From Nipponacmea schrenckii (taxonomy: Eukaryota; Mollusca; Gastropoda; Lottiidae), in assembly GCA_030562195.1 (NCBI GenBank), contig JAUJPP010000012.1:20088001-20152000 (forward strand): a DNA stretch of 64,000 nt. Direction: 5' to 3'. Below, one piece after another: positions 35,335-48,048 of the stretch (positions within the stretch are counted from its first letter, which is position 1; every line of letters begins with the position of its first letter). A program made the position numbers and the translations under genes. Under the pieces are notes generated by a model that searched no databases, was not told the DNA's origin, and was given only the letters and a program-made list of their open reading frames with translations.

Positions 35335-35695
35335 GTGCAAATATGGTGTACAATTAGACAATACATACTCGTGTCGTCTCGGATCAAATGCTATATGTTT
35401 TCCTATTCATCTCATAAAAATATAGTGAGTGCAATTATGATGTGCAATTCGACAATGTTCACAATTTACTCGCGACAGATACAACATTATTTAGAACATG
35501 TGGCTTGTTCCTTGTGTCGTGTCATGTCGTGTCGTGTCACAGAAAAGAATATTATGATGATCAAATGCCATATGTATTCACCACATAAAAATATAGCCAT
35601 TGTGATGTACAATTCGACAATGGTATGTTCACTATTTACTCGCGACAGATACTACATTATTCAGAATATGTGGCCTGACATGCTCCTCGTGTTGT
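35335..35695. repeat. Direct duplication around ACTCGCGACAGATAC
   Basis: Two copies of about 150-175 bp (35380-35510 and 35555-35690) share ATCAAATGC, CATAAAAATATAG, GTACAATTCGACAATG-type blocks and TTTACTCGCGACAGATAC. A 164-codon open frame over them is a by-product. Between them is a short GTGTCGTGTCATGTCGTGTC run. Confidence 0.8.
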
Positions 35696-36169
35696 GTCCA
35701 TGTCTATCTTGACGAAGATACAGCAGAATGATGGATCAAACCAACGACAAGACACGTGTGACTTGATACGACGTGTAGCTTTGGCGTTTCTTACAAACAG
35801 CTGCATCCTTCTTGCATAATTCTTGTTTCTTTCTTTTTCGTTATGATTTATAGTATGACTTACTGTCATATGAATGCAATTAGTCGCCTACACTCTTTTG
35901 TGTTTTAGACCATATTTCACGTGTTTGCTATAGCGATGTAAGGTATTTCATAACATTTTTTTTTTCAGAACAGGACCAAGGTACCGTGGGTTTAGACGAA
36001 TCTCCATGCTTGTATCTTTTCTTCATTTGCCACATTTGTATTTTTCAGATATCAATCAGGGTTGAAAAAATAACATATTTTATAACATAACAGATTCTCG
36101 AATATCCTGTATTTTGGACACACTGCAGCAACGATCTTTCTTGTATAATCGACACGTATTTCTCGATGA

Positions 36170-37460
36170 GTCGGTGATTCTTTCTATGACAGCTTATACT
36201 AGAGTGTCAGCATTAGATATTACCCATTAGATATTACGCATTTTACAGTTGGGTCGGTGTTTCTTCTATTGCGGCCTGTACTAGAGTCTTGGCATTAGAC
36301 ATTACCCATTCCAGTTGGGTCGGTGTTTCTTCTATTGCAGCTTATACTAGAGTGTTAGCATTAGATATTACCCATTCCACAGTTGGGTCGGTGTTTCTTC
36401 TATTGCAGCTTGTACCAGAGTCATGGCATTAGGTATTACCCATTCCAGTTGGGTCGGTGATCCTTCTATTACAGCTTGTACTAGAGTCTTGGCATTAGGT
36501 ATTACCCATTTCCAGTTGGGTCGGTGATCCTTCTATTGCAGTTTGTACCAGAGTCTTGGCATTAGGTATTACCCATTTCCAGTTGGGTCGGTGATTCTTT
36601 CTATTGCAGTTTGTACCAGAGTCTTGGCATTAGGTATTACCCATTTCCAGTTGGGTCGGTGATCCTTCTATTGCAGCTTGTACTAGAGTCTTGGCATAAG
36701 GTATTACCTATTTCCAGTTGGGTCGGTGATCCTTCTATTGCAGTTTGTACCAGAGTCTTGGCATTAGGTATTACCATTTCCAGTTGGGTCGGTGATTCTT
36801 TCTATTGCAGCTTGTACCAGTGTTGGCATAGGTATAAACCATTTCCATCTGGATCGGTGATCCTTCTATTGAGCTTGTACCAGAGTCTTGACATTAGGTA
36901 TTACCCATTTCCAGTTGGATCGGTGATCCTTCTATTGCAGCTTGTACTAGTGTTGGCATAGGTATAACCCATTTCCAGCTGGATCAGTGATACTTCTATT
37001 GCAGCTTGTACCAGTGTTGGCATAGGTATTACCCATTTCCATCTGGATCAGTGATACTAGTACTTCTATTGCAGCTTGTTCCAGTGTTGGCAAAGGTATA
37101 ACCCATTTCTAGCTGGGTCGGTGTTTCTTCTATTGCAGCTTGTACCAGTGTCGGCATAGGTATAACCCATTTCCAGTCGGGTCAGTGATTCTTCTATTGC
37201 AGCTTATACCAGAGTCTTGGCATAGACATTTCCCATTTCCAGTTGGGTCGGTGATTCATCTATTGTAGCTTATACCAGAGTCTTGGCATAGACATTACCC
37301 ATTCCAGTTGGGTCAGTGATCTTTCTATTGCAGCTTGTACCAGAGTCTTGGCATAGACACTACCCCTTTCCAGTTGGGTCGGTGATTCTTTCTATTGCAA
37401 CTTGTACTAGAGTCTTGGCATTAGGTATTCCAGTTGGATCGGTGATCTTGCAGCCAACGT
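36170..37460. repeat. Large minisatellite, 67-bp unit, about 19 copies
   Basis: Unit core: CCAGTTGGGTCGGTGATCCT, TCTATTGCAGCTTGTACCAG, AGTCTTGGCATTAGGTATTA, CCCATTT. The first units (36170-36450) and the middle group (36840-37150, GCTGGATCAGTG variants) form subfamilies, showing stepwise expansion. 67 is not a multiple of 3, so the open frames of 116 and 77 codons here rotate through phases and are not genes. Each unit contains CTTCTATTGCAG, an acceptor-like string. Confidence 0.95.
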
Positions 37461-37865
37461 TTAGTCCTTTCAGGATCATCTGCACCCATTCACGTGAGGT
37501 TCACAATGTCTTTTTACCGCCTGAAATTAATCACAGTGTTTCAACATGACGCTACAAGGTCAAAACAATTAAAGAGTGTACTGCACCTGCCATTTTGTTT
37601 TTTGTGCAATTTCGAATGTCGTCTTTCATAACCTGTCAATCACTGTCAATCGAGATGTCAAAGTTTAATCTCTGATCTAGTTTACATCTTGAACTTACAA
37701 ATTAAGGTTGAATACGGAAGAAGGGGAATGACACGTCTCTGACTTTTAAAGGTCTTTAGTGCATCTATTGGTGGGCGTAGGCGTGGAAAAAATGTAAAAC
37801 CTAAATTGTATGCTAGGTCGACCTGTCTTACCTCGTGAGATGTATTTGATCTGGGGTCCAAGCGA

Positions 37866-38030
37866 CCTTTGAAATGAAATGAAAGTTTTACGTCCTACTC
37901 ATCTTCACCTTATTGGCTAATGAAGACGGTCAAGCTACCTTTGAAATTTTATGAAATGAATGAAGTTTTACGTCCTACTCTTCTTCACCTTTTAGGCTAA
38001 TGAAGACGGCCAAGCGACATTTGAAATGGT
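37866..38030 (-). repeat. Two tandem SINE 3' tails (about 85-bp spacing)
   Basis: Twice: GAAGTTTTACGTCCTACTC-like sequence, TTCACCTT, GGCTAATGAAGACGG, followed by a small non-SINE piece (CAAGCTACCTTTGAAAT / CAAGCGACATTTGAAAT). Confidence 0.85.
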
Positions 38031-38689
38031 TCGTTAAGAACAAATTCCATAACTATGGTTATATTTTGCAGATTGAATATTTTGACTGTCTACCGCTAAA
38101 CCGTCAAACATTCAGGCCACTTACTTACTAGAGATGGTAACTAAAGAAATTTTATTCTGTATACCTACGATGAATCTTCAAAGCATTCATTCTCCTATCG
38201 GTAACAGTGGTTACAATATTGTAACGCCATTCGTTGTTATATTTTGCAGATCGTCAGCAAGCAAGAAAACTCTTATGGGCCACTTACTGAAGATGGTAGC
38301 AAAAGAAAGACAATGCTGTTCACCTACGTTTTTTTATTCTAGTCGCATTATAGAGCCTGGTTTCAAACCCTGAGGTAAAGCTTATTTATTATATTATACC
38401 AATGAAAATCTGACCCTCTGAATTTGAAGAATTTGAATACTGAAATCTGACCACATCAAAGGTTCGTCCACGTGTAACCAATTCTATGACAATGGCTAAA
38501 TCTGGTTGGAGGACTGGTCATAAAAATACGGAGAATTACCATAACAATATGAAGGTTATATATAGTTATATTGTCAGGTATTGTTACTGTTATTGTTACA
38601 CTATTGTTATCGAACGATCTGGTCAGTTTTTATGAGCCACCCTTTTCAATAGTTCATTATTACTTTACACATTAAAATCTCGTCTAAAT

Positions 38690-39230
38690 AGAGTCCTGTT
38701 TGTAGTCAATAAAGCTAGAAATATTATGGAAGCCAAAGGAGGACAGAAGATTAGAAATTTAGCGTACTGAAATTCCCTCGGTACACACTGAATGTCATGG
38801 TGTAAGTGTCCTGGTTTTAGTGAATAGGGCTACAAATATTATGGAAGTGTGCGGAAGACTAGATATTCAGATCTCTACTGGAAAAATTGTTGGTATACTT
38901 AGGTGTCCTGAAAGCTCCCTCGTTGCACACTGAATGGTGTATAGAGCCCTGGTTTTAGTGAATGGAGCTACAAATATTATGGAAGTGTGCGGAAGACTAG
39001 ATATTCAGATCTCTACTGGAAAAATTGTTGGTATACTTAGGTGTCCTGAAAGCTCCCTCGTTACACACTGCATGGTGTATAAAGTCCTGGCTTTAGTCAT
39101 AAAGGCTAGGATTATTATGGAAGCCAAAAAAGGTCGGAAGACTAGATATTGAGATCTCTGATGGGAAAATGTTCACTAATTTAGGTGTCCTGACAGTTTC
39201 CCTCGTTACACACTGTATGGCGTATATTTC
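38690..39230. repeat. Tandem repeat, about 138-bp unit, four copies
   Basis: Copies share GAAGACTAGATATTCAGATC, TCTACTGGAAAAATTGTTGG, TGTCCTGAAAGCTCCCTCG and CACACTG. The two central copies are almost identical; outer ones are diverged. Confidence 0.9.
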
Positions 39231-39444
39231 TGGTGTTTCTCATATTCATATGTGTAATCAAGGAGAAATTTTCTTCTAGATTGCAAAAGAAATTAAGACC
39301 AATTGGGCTTCCATAAATTAATCGTGAAAAAAGCTGATTGTATTAAAAAAAATATTCATTTTTACACCTGAAGAAAGAAATCAATATTACTATAAGTCAA
39401 TGACCTATTCTATTGATTGTTAGATTGTTCGGTATTGCCTCAAG

Positions 39445-39720
39445 CATGGCAAGGACGTAAAACTTCATTCTTTTCATTTCAAACATGGTAAGGATAAAAC
39501 TCTATTCATTCCATTTCAATTATAGCAAGAACGTAAAACTCCACTCATTTTATTTCATTTCAATCATAGCAAGAACTTAAAACTCCATTCATTTCATTTC
39601 TTTTAAAAATGGCAATAACGTAAAACTCCATTAATTTCATTTAAAAAATGGCAAGGATGTAAAACTTCATTCATTTTATTTCTAACTTGGCAAGAACGTT
39701 AAACACCATTCATTTCAAAC
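39445..39720 (+). repeat. Tandem array of SINE 3' tails only
   Basis: About seven units of 38-45 bp, each GGCAAGGACGTAAAACTCCA followed by TTCATTTCATTT. No SINE body is present between units. Confidence 0.9.
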
Positions 39721-39729
39721 ATTTGACAT

Positions 39730-42700
39730 TAAGCTGGATTTCTTATCATATACGGGTTGTAAGACTGACCTAGATGGCTCCGGACACAACAAATCCTGAA
39801 TACGGGACGTCTTATCTTAAAGCCAGTATATATTATGTACCAGACGGGTCCCTTAAACTAACGAGTTCGTCAATATTGTATGCGAATCCAGAAGATGGCG
39901 GACAATTTAGGCTATAATGTTACCCAATAGACTTTTAAAGCTATAGAAAGTTTGGGGTCAACCGTCCACTATATCAACAATGGGACAAGTCAAGAAAATA
40001 TTATCCAGTTTCTCATTTCAAATGTTATTTTTGTTTGAAGGAAAATATCGCAAATGTGAAGGGTCGTTTCGGATATATACGTGTTAAAGGTACCGTTCAC
40101 TCGTGCCCTAACTGCACCTCATTCTCCATACCTTCCTGCTATTCAGTGATCCTGTTTTCAAAATATGGTGCCATTCATCTCTCTAAGGTCCAATAAAATC
40201 GACACTGATTAGTACCATCAGTTTTTTTTTCTCCCAGATGTTCCTGTAATTAATTGCAGTATTGAAGGACTGGCACTAAATTATCCATATCGGACACTGA
40301 ATGGCTCGTCTCTCTTCTATGATTTAATCTGGATCGGGAAAGAGCTGACCTATATTCTATTTCCAATGATTCGATGTGGACTTCACCAACAAACGTTGGA
40401 TATTTCGGAAAGGTGTAAAACTCATTTATTTTAAAAGATGTTCATAAAATTAAAGGAATGGAGTATTACGTCCTACTCTTCTGCACCCCGATGGTCTAAT
40501 GAGGACGGTACAAAAGCACGAACTTACGTTCTTGACAAACGACGTTAAGATGAGTGAGGCTATTTATTTATTATTTACATAAGTATAGATATTTCGAACT
40601 GTTATGACCAACGAGTGATATGAATTTAACCCACAAACGACCTATTTCAGTATGGACTAGCTGACCTGTTTACGTCAGACTGTCGTCAAAAAACGATGAG
40701 AAAACCGATATAATGACATACAATACATTATAATAAATGAATAAATGTAGAGAGCAATAAAATTGGCCACCTCGAAAAGAAATTATCTTATAGATCTAAA
40801 GATACCCTATATCTGTGTCAAGTGATATGATGGTAGAAAGCTGGGAAAGCTAGTGACTTATGGTCCATCCATCTTTATCTTTGTCTCTAATGCAGATCGA
40901 ATGCCTGTGGCCAGATAACTTCGAGTATTAGAAGAATGCCTGTGACTATCTGAGAGCATGTGGATTAAAGGCAGTATCTAATTTAAAAAATGGTTTATTT
41001 ACTATAAAATTGGTATGTGTATCGGTGATACTGAAAGCATCGATTTCCGCCATTCCAATTTTCAATCAGACGTCTTCGACTCATGTAGCTACGGGCATGC
41101 GCCAAAGAGAGCAACGTTCAGCATACCCTTTCATCTACTTGGGTGACCCCCGTTGCATTGTCATTGTATCCAGGCGTTTCAAATCCCGTCTTAACCAATG
41201 CGGAAACAGGTTAACGAGTCCAGATCAGATAATAAGGTCGCACCTATCTATCTATGATCGACCAAGTGAAGCGGAAGAAGCATGGATGATTCTGACCAAT
41301 CAAGTCCAATTGAAAAAGGTTACTGGTGTATGTATGTGTTAGAAACCAATTGGATTTCCTCGTCTTTTTCGACATTTCTCCTCTGCAACGTTCAAGAGTC
41401 TGACAAACCACGATCTTGTTCAAATTATTTTGCAGATCGCACTATGTTTTGGCATCACATCCGGTCACGTGATAGTGCTTGGATACGATTTAAGTACAGG
41501 TGCCTCGAAGGTGGTCTTCTTGTCTCTTGACTATGCGACACTCTTACATAAATTTAAACATTTCAAAATACACATTACATCGTTTAAAATAAATACCAGA
41601 CGGCGAACAGGAGAGCAAAACACACATCAAACATCACATTACAATACATTATGTTGTCACGTGATGTGTTCAGCCTTGACCTTTACTGCCCTGGAGGTCA
41701 ACACTTGACCTTAAGTAAGTATGGGTTAGGCTAAAATACAAGTTGAATGAATGGTAATCTTTGTTGGTTTAAGTTTCTTTTACAATTAGTAAGAAAAGGT
41801 TTGTAAAGAGATAAGTTTTGTTAAAAACACACTCATGTCTTGCGCCAGTCTTTCAGCTGGTTTCATTTCCCAATTGAAGCAGCGAAATTATCCCGTTTGT
41901 TTCAACTGACAGAATGCCCTTCACGTTAGACCGATGTAGATCTTTTGGTTTTTTCTCTTATGTGGCTTTAATTTATAGGCCCTTGAAAGGATGAGTTAAT
42001 TCCCTTGCCTTGGCCTTTTCATCAATTGTATTGCCTTGCGGGAGAGAAAAGTTGGACCTGAAACACATTTCTTAGGCGGCCATTAATTAGCTGTTTCAAA
42101 CCCTTTACTATCAGGTGAAGGTCATCAAGAGTTACCTTGACCCTATCACCACCTTAAATAAAAAATTGATGGTTAAAAAATGGCAGGTAGTTAGCTCTAT
42201 AAAACAATGAAACTAATAGTCAAGCAGGATAAACCTGTTATAGTATATAATTAATGACCCCTGTCCATCTTGTTGACAGGTCAATTAGGAGTCGTCACCT
42301 CACTCGTAGATCATCTCGTTAGTATGATACTCTTACTTGTTACCTCATCTTTAGTGGCTTATTGCTGATACTGGCTTATTATCCTTTAGTTATTGGAGCC
42401 TGGACCAACCTAGCAGTGACGTGTTTTACGGAAGGGAGGGGGGAGGCACCAGAAAAGAGGCTGACCCCATCCCGAATTTCTTATCATTTTACAGTCTGAA
42501 ATTATTTTCTGTGTCCCCTGGAACATTTAGCCCCTATCCGATCTCTACACTTAATGCCTCTGCGTACTTATCGTTGTGATCGGACAAAACACCAAGGTTC
42601 CAATGTACTCGTTAAGAAATCCACCGGGAGTCGGTAAGGAGTAGTATCATTCCACTCTTCTTGCACCTTACTCATTTCACACTACCATTCAAAATTCAAT

Positions 42701-43100
42701 CAAGGTGAAATTCATTCACGTAACATTCATTCCATTTCCATTTCATTTCCATTTTCATTTTCATTTCATTTATTTTCTCTCATGATTATTGCAGGCATTT
42801 CATTTTTCATTTTCATTTTCATTTCTTTCATTTTTTGAGAGCATTATGGGTTACTATACGAACAGGAGTTGGGAAAATACAGGCCTATAAATCTCCTCAC
42901 TAAATGGCTGTAGTGTGAAAACAATAGAACATTCAACAGGGAGACAAATGTCACTAGATTTTAATCTCGACATGTTTTTCCTTTGGGTGTGTCGACTTGA
43001 CAGGTCATAATTGGGGTCATATAAGGATACATGACAATATCACATAGATTAACCAACCACCCACTTCAAACTCAATACACCTATAATAACTCAAATGAAC
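39730..43100. other. Intergenic, no gene seen; one SINE tail and a TTTCA-rich tract
   Basis: SINE 3' end on the minus strand near 40452-40515. A (TTTCATT)n-like microsatellite at 42718-42840. An open frame of 110 codons at 41010 and its overlapping neighbours show no recognisable motif. Confidence 0.55.
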
Positions 43101-43106
43101 ATCGGA

Positions 43107-43415
43107 ACCACAGTGACTCCGGGTACTATATGTTTGGTCGTCAATCTGAAGGTCCAGGGTTCAATCCCGGTAAAAGTCGTGATAAACTTTCAGATTTTTC
43201 AACCTGGTTCCCTTGTCAGTGATGCAGGTCTAACATGGAAAGACTGTCTAGTCGTTCGGATGGGACTATAAACCGAGTCCCCGTGTGCTAGAAACTGATA
43301 TCGAAAAGAAGGGGCTATTGCCACTATCCTGGCAAATTTTCCCTTATTGCACAATGAATGGCGTTGTCCGTTTGCCTATTAGGTGAAGGACGTAAAACTC
43401 CATTTATTTCATTTC
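43107..43415 (+). mobile_element. tRNA-derived SINE, nearly full length
   Basis: B box GGGTTCAATCCCGG (about 43158-43171), TGTCAGTGATGCAGGTC, TCTAGTCGTTCGGATGGGAC, TATAAACCGAG, CCTGGCAAATTTTCCC, ATGGCGTTG and the GACGTAAAACTCCATTTATT tail. The A-box region is weak. Confidence 0.9.
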
Positions 43416-43419
43416 AAAT

Positions 43420-44870
43420 ATACAATCACAGTAGGCGACGACTTGTTTACTCCAAAATTGAATATTTGGGAATTTCAAAAATGTCGCTTGTCAAATCAGC
43501 TAAAAATTTCGCCGGTAAAAAAAAAACAATTTAAGTAGGTGAATACGTAATGCAATTTACATCAGGTTTTTGAGCGTTCACTCAGCTGTAAACATTAGAT
43601 TTTATGGAGATATAACTTTGAAAAGAAATACGGAATTTCTGTAGCGAGTTAAAAACAAGTAGCCCGATTGCTAAGGTTCATTGGGGTGGAAACGAATAGC
43701 AAACCACCACACGGCATCATCCATGATGGGCGTAGTGATTGTCCTGACTTTAGGATATAAAGGCATTAAGCATTAAGTTGCCCACATTGAGCCTGGTTCG
43801 ATTTCTAAGTGCAATTTTGTATGTATCTAGCACATTAGGGTGAATATCTTTCCCATCGAGGTGGCTCATTTGGTTTTAGAACCGGAAGTGTTCTTCTTTT
43901 AAACCACCGATAAGTAATGCAAGACAATATTGCATCCGAACGCTGTTTCGCATTGAACTTAACTACAATATGTTCTATAACGCACTACAATATATGCTAC
44001 AGCGAACTACAATATGTGCTATAGCGAACGTCAAGTTAATGGTTATTCTTTCTGAACCACCTAATGCAACTGTGAAGGATGTCAACTCGGCGTCCTTGCC
44101 GGAGGGTCCCAACCCCATTACAAGTAATGTTCAGATGATGCGTCATTGTCGGAGGGTCCCCATTGCAAGTTATGTCTAGATTGTGTCAACTCGGCGTCTT
44201 TATTAAATATCAAAGCGACTTTTCTTTACACACACCAGAACTAAATTCAGGACGGAAAATGCTAATTCAGTAATTTTACGAGTGATATAAATGTATGTCT
44301 ACTATATACTTGAAAACACTACAACTATTATTAAAATAATATAAGGTATAAAACATGACTCACACCGTAAACAATCGTCCCTTTTTCTCAAACCTGAGAA
44401 ATAATCTTGTATCAAAGGGTTTCTGTGAGAGCTCATATTATTCAAGGGATTAAATAGACTAGCACAAAATGTTTTGGTTAAGTACGTAGGGTTAAAGACC
44501 GGTTTAGGGGTTTTAGTAAGAGCATAAGGGTTAAAGTGGAGTATATGAGATCCATGGTTGGAAGCAGACAGCTAGTTCAAAATTCTACAGACTGCTGTAG
44601 TGGCTCATCGTATACCGAATACTGGTTTTGACATGGTCTTATTATGGAAGTTTGGGTTGTGGTTTGAACACGATGTTTAGAAGCTGTGCTAATGAGGCTG
44701 TCCTATCCGAAACAGCATTGATAGTATTAAATGATGAAGGGTTGTAAAACTCCATACCATTTGCCCTGCCTGTTTGTAACACTACCTTGCCCGATAACAA
44801 TAATAGGCATCTGATTTTGTCAGTCCATAGAGGGTTAAGATGAACAAATTAGATCCAATTTTGATTGCTT
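43420..44870. other. Intergenic, no gene seen
   Basis: Small local duplications: CTACAATATGTGCTA-type motifs near 43965-44025 and CGGAGGGTCCC twice (44100 and 44152). No coding evidence. Confidence 0.55.
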
Positions 44871-44879
44871 CCCTAGATG

Positions 44880-45120
44880 TGTAAAGTTTCTTATAGGTGT
44901 CATACAAACAAACAGGTATTCGTTGTAGATTTGAAGAAAGAAAAGAAGTGACATAGGCGTTCGTCGTAGATTTGAACCTATATAGGAAGAAGTGAAATAG
45001 ATTTTTGTAGTATATTTGAAAAAAGGAAATAGGTGACAGACATTCGATGCAAATTTAAAAGCGGGGAAGAAATGACACAGGTTATCGTTGTAGATATGAA
45101 GGCAGGAAAGAAATAACAAA
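44880..45120. repeat. Tandem repeat, about 45-60-bp unit, four to five copies
   Basis: Units share CGTTGTAGATTTGAA, GAAAGAAAAGAAGTGACA and ATAGGC/CAGGT variants. Confidence 0.85.
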
Positions 45121-45730
45121 TGACTTCGAAGTAGTCAACCATACAAGATTTCTATTTATGAGAAACCGGATCCTGGTCCATCATGCCCATGCAAGTTGCA
45201 CTCAGAACTCAGAAAATGGATCACAATGTGTGGGTGGACAGCATACCGAATTCGAATTTTATTTTTGGGGGGTATTTTTTGTGTGCCAGAGTGCATTATA
45301 AACACACCACGTACCACCTCGTACCCCTTTAATTATTTTCCACCCTTTTAAAAATGTTTGACCCAATTGTGACTAAATTATTTACTAAAACTTCAATTTT
45401 ATCATGGGCGTAATCTATCATAATTTTATGAAGCTGTCGAGTAACAAACGCTGTGTTTACTCTAGATTGGCGAAATAGCTACGTCGACCCGTTTTCCAAA
45501 CCCACGCATGTCACTTATACAATACAATAAAACGCACGACGTTGATAGGTCGCCTTGATGTATACCTACCGGCTTTGAATAATTATAAAATTTATGACTG
45601 TTATTCGGGACGCCGGCTGACGAAATGAGAAAATTTATGGTTTATCCTGATTTTTCGGATATTTGAAAGTGTATAAAACAACACTCTAACGAGGTATTTT
45701 TAAATGGGTAATGTCACCATTACCGTAGTT

Positions 45731-45982
45731 CAGGAATACCCGCATCGGCTGCCCTTGGGATTCTTGTATAACAGTTACCAATATCATACTAACATTCTTT
45801 ATTGATAAACCACGGCGTAGAGCGGTATCAGGTGTTAGGCGTTCTTGCTTCTAGATCAGGGATACCCGCATCGGCTGTTCTGGGGATTCTTGTATAACAC
45901 TGACCAATATCATACTAACATTCTTTATTGATAGAACACGGCGTAGAGCGGTATGAGGTGTTAGGGGTCCTTGCTTCTCGAC
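45731..45982. repeat. 126-bp direct tandem duplication
   Basis: Two adjacent units share ATACCCGCATCGGCTG, GGATTCTTGTATAACA, CCAATATCATACTAACATTC, TTTATTGATA and CACGGCGTAGAGCGGTAT. Few mismatches, no gaps noticed. Confidence 0.92.
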
Positions 45983-45989
45983 ATAGATG

Positions 45990-47310
45990 CCACCCTTTTT
46001 ACATGTTAAGATCTTGAATATTATAAGTGTGCTGATACCAATGCATTTAGTTGGCATAGCTGCCTGAGATTTGACACAGCCCGGCTAATATATCGGAAAG
46101 AAATGTATATATGACAACCCCCCCCCCCACCACCACCCCACAACCATTTCCCATTTAAACGAACTATCATAGGCTTTAAAAGGGGGGGGGGAGTATCAAT
46201 ACGCCACACACCGGGAGTCAATTTCTGGGGAAAATCGTCATGACAGCTTGAAGATCGTAACGGCACCAAACTGGTGGGCGAGTTTACAACAGGATTTTCG
46301 CAGTATAACGACATGTAAACGTAATGGATAAATATTAATATCATCTGCAAGTAAATTGATATTCACAACTCCTCGCCCACTGTAGATCATGTCTGCCCTT
46401 CTTGTAGTAAATGTGAAGTAGGCTTTGTCAATAGAAAACTTCACAATGAAATAAAATTCTTTTATGCTGAAGTGTCGAGGCCTGTATTGTACAGCGAAGT
46501 GTCATTTTCAGTGTAATTTTCTTATGAAAGAACACTTCAACTTCATAAAGGCGAACTTTCTAAACCTTGAAACAGTGGGCGAATAGTTTAAAGAGGACAG
46601 GATTTGATTTATAGAATTTCCCAAATGGATTACTGCGATGCATGTAATGCTGAGATTTTGACGGCAAGGCAGAATCGTGCTTTCTTTTAGTTGAATCTTA
46701 TCACAGAAACTGCTCTTGTTTTAAGCAATTTTCTTAGTAGCCTTAGGCATCAATGCTATATTCAGGTTGTTTCATTGTGGATAGTATACGCACCATTCTG
46801 TATGCTCCAAAGGTTGTTGTCCTTTTTGTGCTCCATGCACATATTTCATCTTAATTGCAAAGAGGTTTTCTGAACGTGTGGTTTTGTAGTTGCACTCCAA
46901 TTGGCATTTAATAACGTTACTACTAAATATTTGTGTTCAAACTATTCTATGTAAAATTAGCGAATACTACCACCTTAATCGGTTCGACCTATGGTAACCC
47001 TTGTTTAAAAGGAACAACTTCCAGTTATTAAAGGGCCAACAGAAGAATATATTGACACCGTTTTCCAGCGTGGCGTTGATCATTTTTATTCAATCGTTTT
47101 TTACTATTGGCTATAATTGCTATTTAAAGATAGGATTTTCCTGGTTTGATTTGAATGCTCTTTTCAGTTCATTTATTAAATCAAATACGAGCGTGGGTTT
47201 TATAAGATCGTGTGGTCGGGTATATATAAGATACTGAACAGGGTAAAATTGACACTTTAATGAGCGTTCACAGATGCGTTACTAGTAGTTGAGTTTGATA
47301 ATGCGTCAAT
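45990..47310. other. Intergenic, no gene seen
   Basis: C-run and CCACCACC tract at 46110-46142 and a G-run near 46181-46191. No coding features. Confidence 0.5.
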
Positions 47311-47515
47311 CTGAATTTATCTTACGTCCTACACTGCACGTGATGGGTTAATGATGTGTACAATTAGGGTAATTTTACCAAGACAGCGGCATTAGCCTAC
47401 TATTTTTCGAGTTCCGAGGAAACTTTAACGCGCTCAGTCTGTAGGAGACACGCAGGGTCCCGAACGACAAGATGCTTTCCCACCCTAGCTCCATCTGACC
47501 GGAATCACTGATACA
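47311..47515 (-). mobile_element. Degraded SINE (3' part)
   Basis: Retains TTACGTCCTACACTGCAC, GACAGCGGCATTAGCCTACT, TTTTTCGA and a diverged CAGGGTCCC...CATCTGACC...ATCACTG segment. Confidence 0.65.
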
Positions 47516-48048
47516 TATACATGTATAGATTCAGGGCCCAAATCAACACTGAAAATGGCGAATCATTGCCTTTTGAGTCGATCTATGTTAAAAGGGATGG
47601 TTGAGAGAGCCCATGAAAGCACAAACACTGTGATTGTAACAAGTCTCAAAGAAAATGTTTAATTATGCATCTACGTTATATTTTGATATATAATAGCCAA
47701 TGAATGTATTGAGGTTTATTGCTTTACAGAAAATCTTGCTGAGCGTGATCAATTATTTTTTGGCTTTTTTATGCTATCGTTTACGATTAGCTACTTTAAA
47801 GGGATCGCATCGTTCTATTGTCATCCTTACCTTATTTGACAGTTTTTAATTGTAGACAAACTAAACGCCAGGTTTTCATTCTGAAAACAACTGTATAGTA
47901 AGCTGAAGATATCGAGGTGATCGATGAGGACAATCATAAGCTTGTTATATTTTGATCGGATTCTCCCTGATGCTTCAAAGTGCTGGCAGTAGTTTAAATT
48001 CCAGTTACAAGGTCAAGCTGAGCCACGCCCCTACTCCTCATCAATTTT

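Noticed and set aside
35218..35712. 164-codon open frame
   Set aside because: Sits on a direct duplication, shows no motif, and codon pattern follows the repeat.
36611..37549. Open frames of 116 and 77 codons in the 36-37 kb region
   Set aside because: They are translations of the 67-bp minisatellite, with the frame rotating from unit to unit.
41010..41708. Overlapping plus-strand frames of 82-110 codons
   Set aside because: Three overlapping frames in different phases, with no motif and no splice sites that join them.
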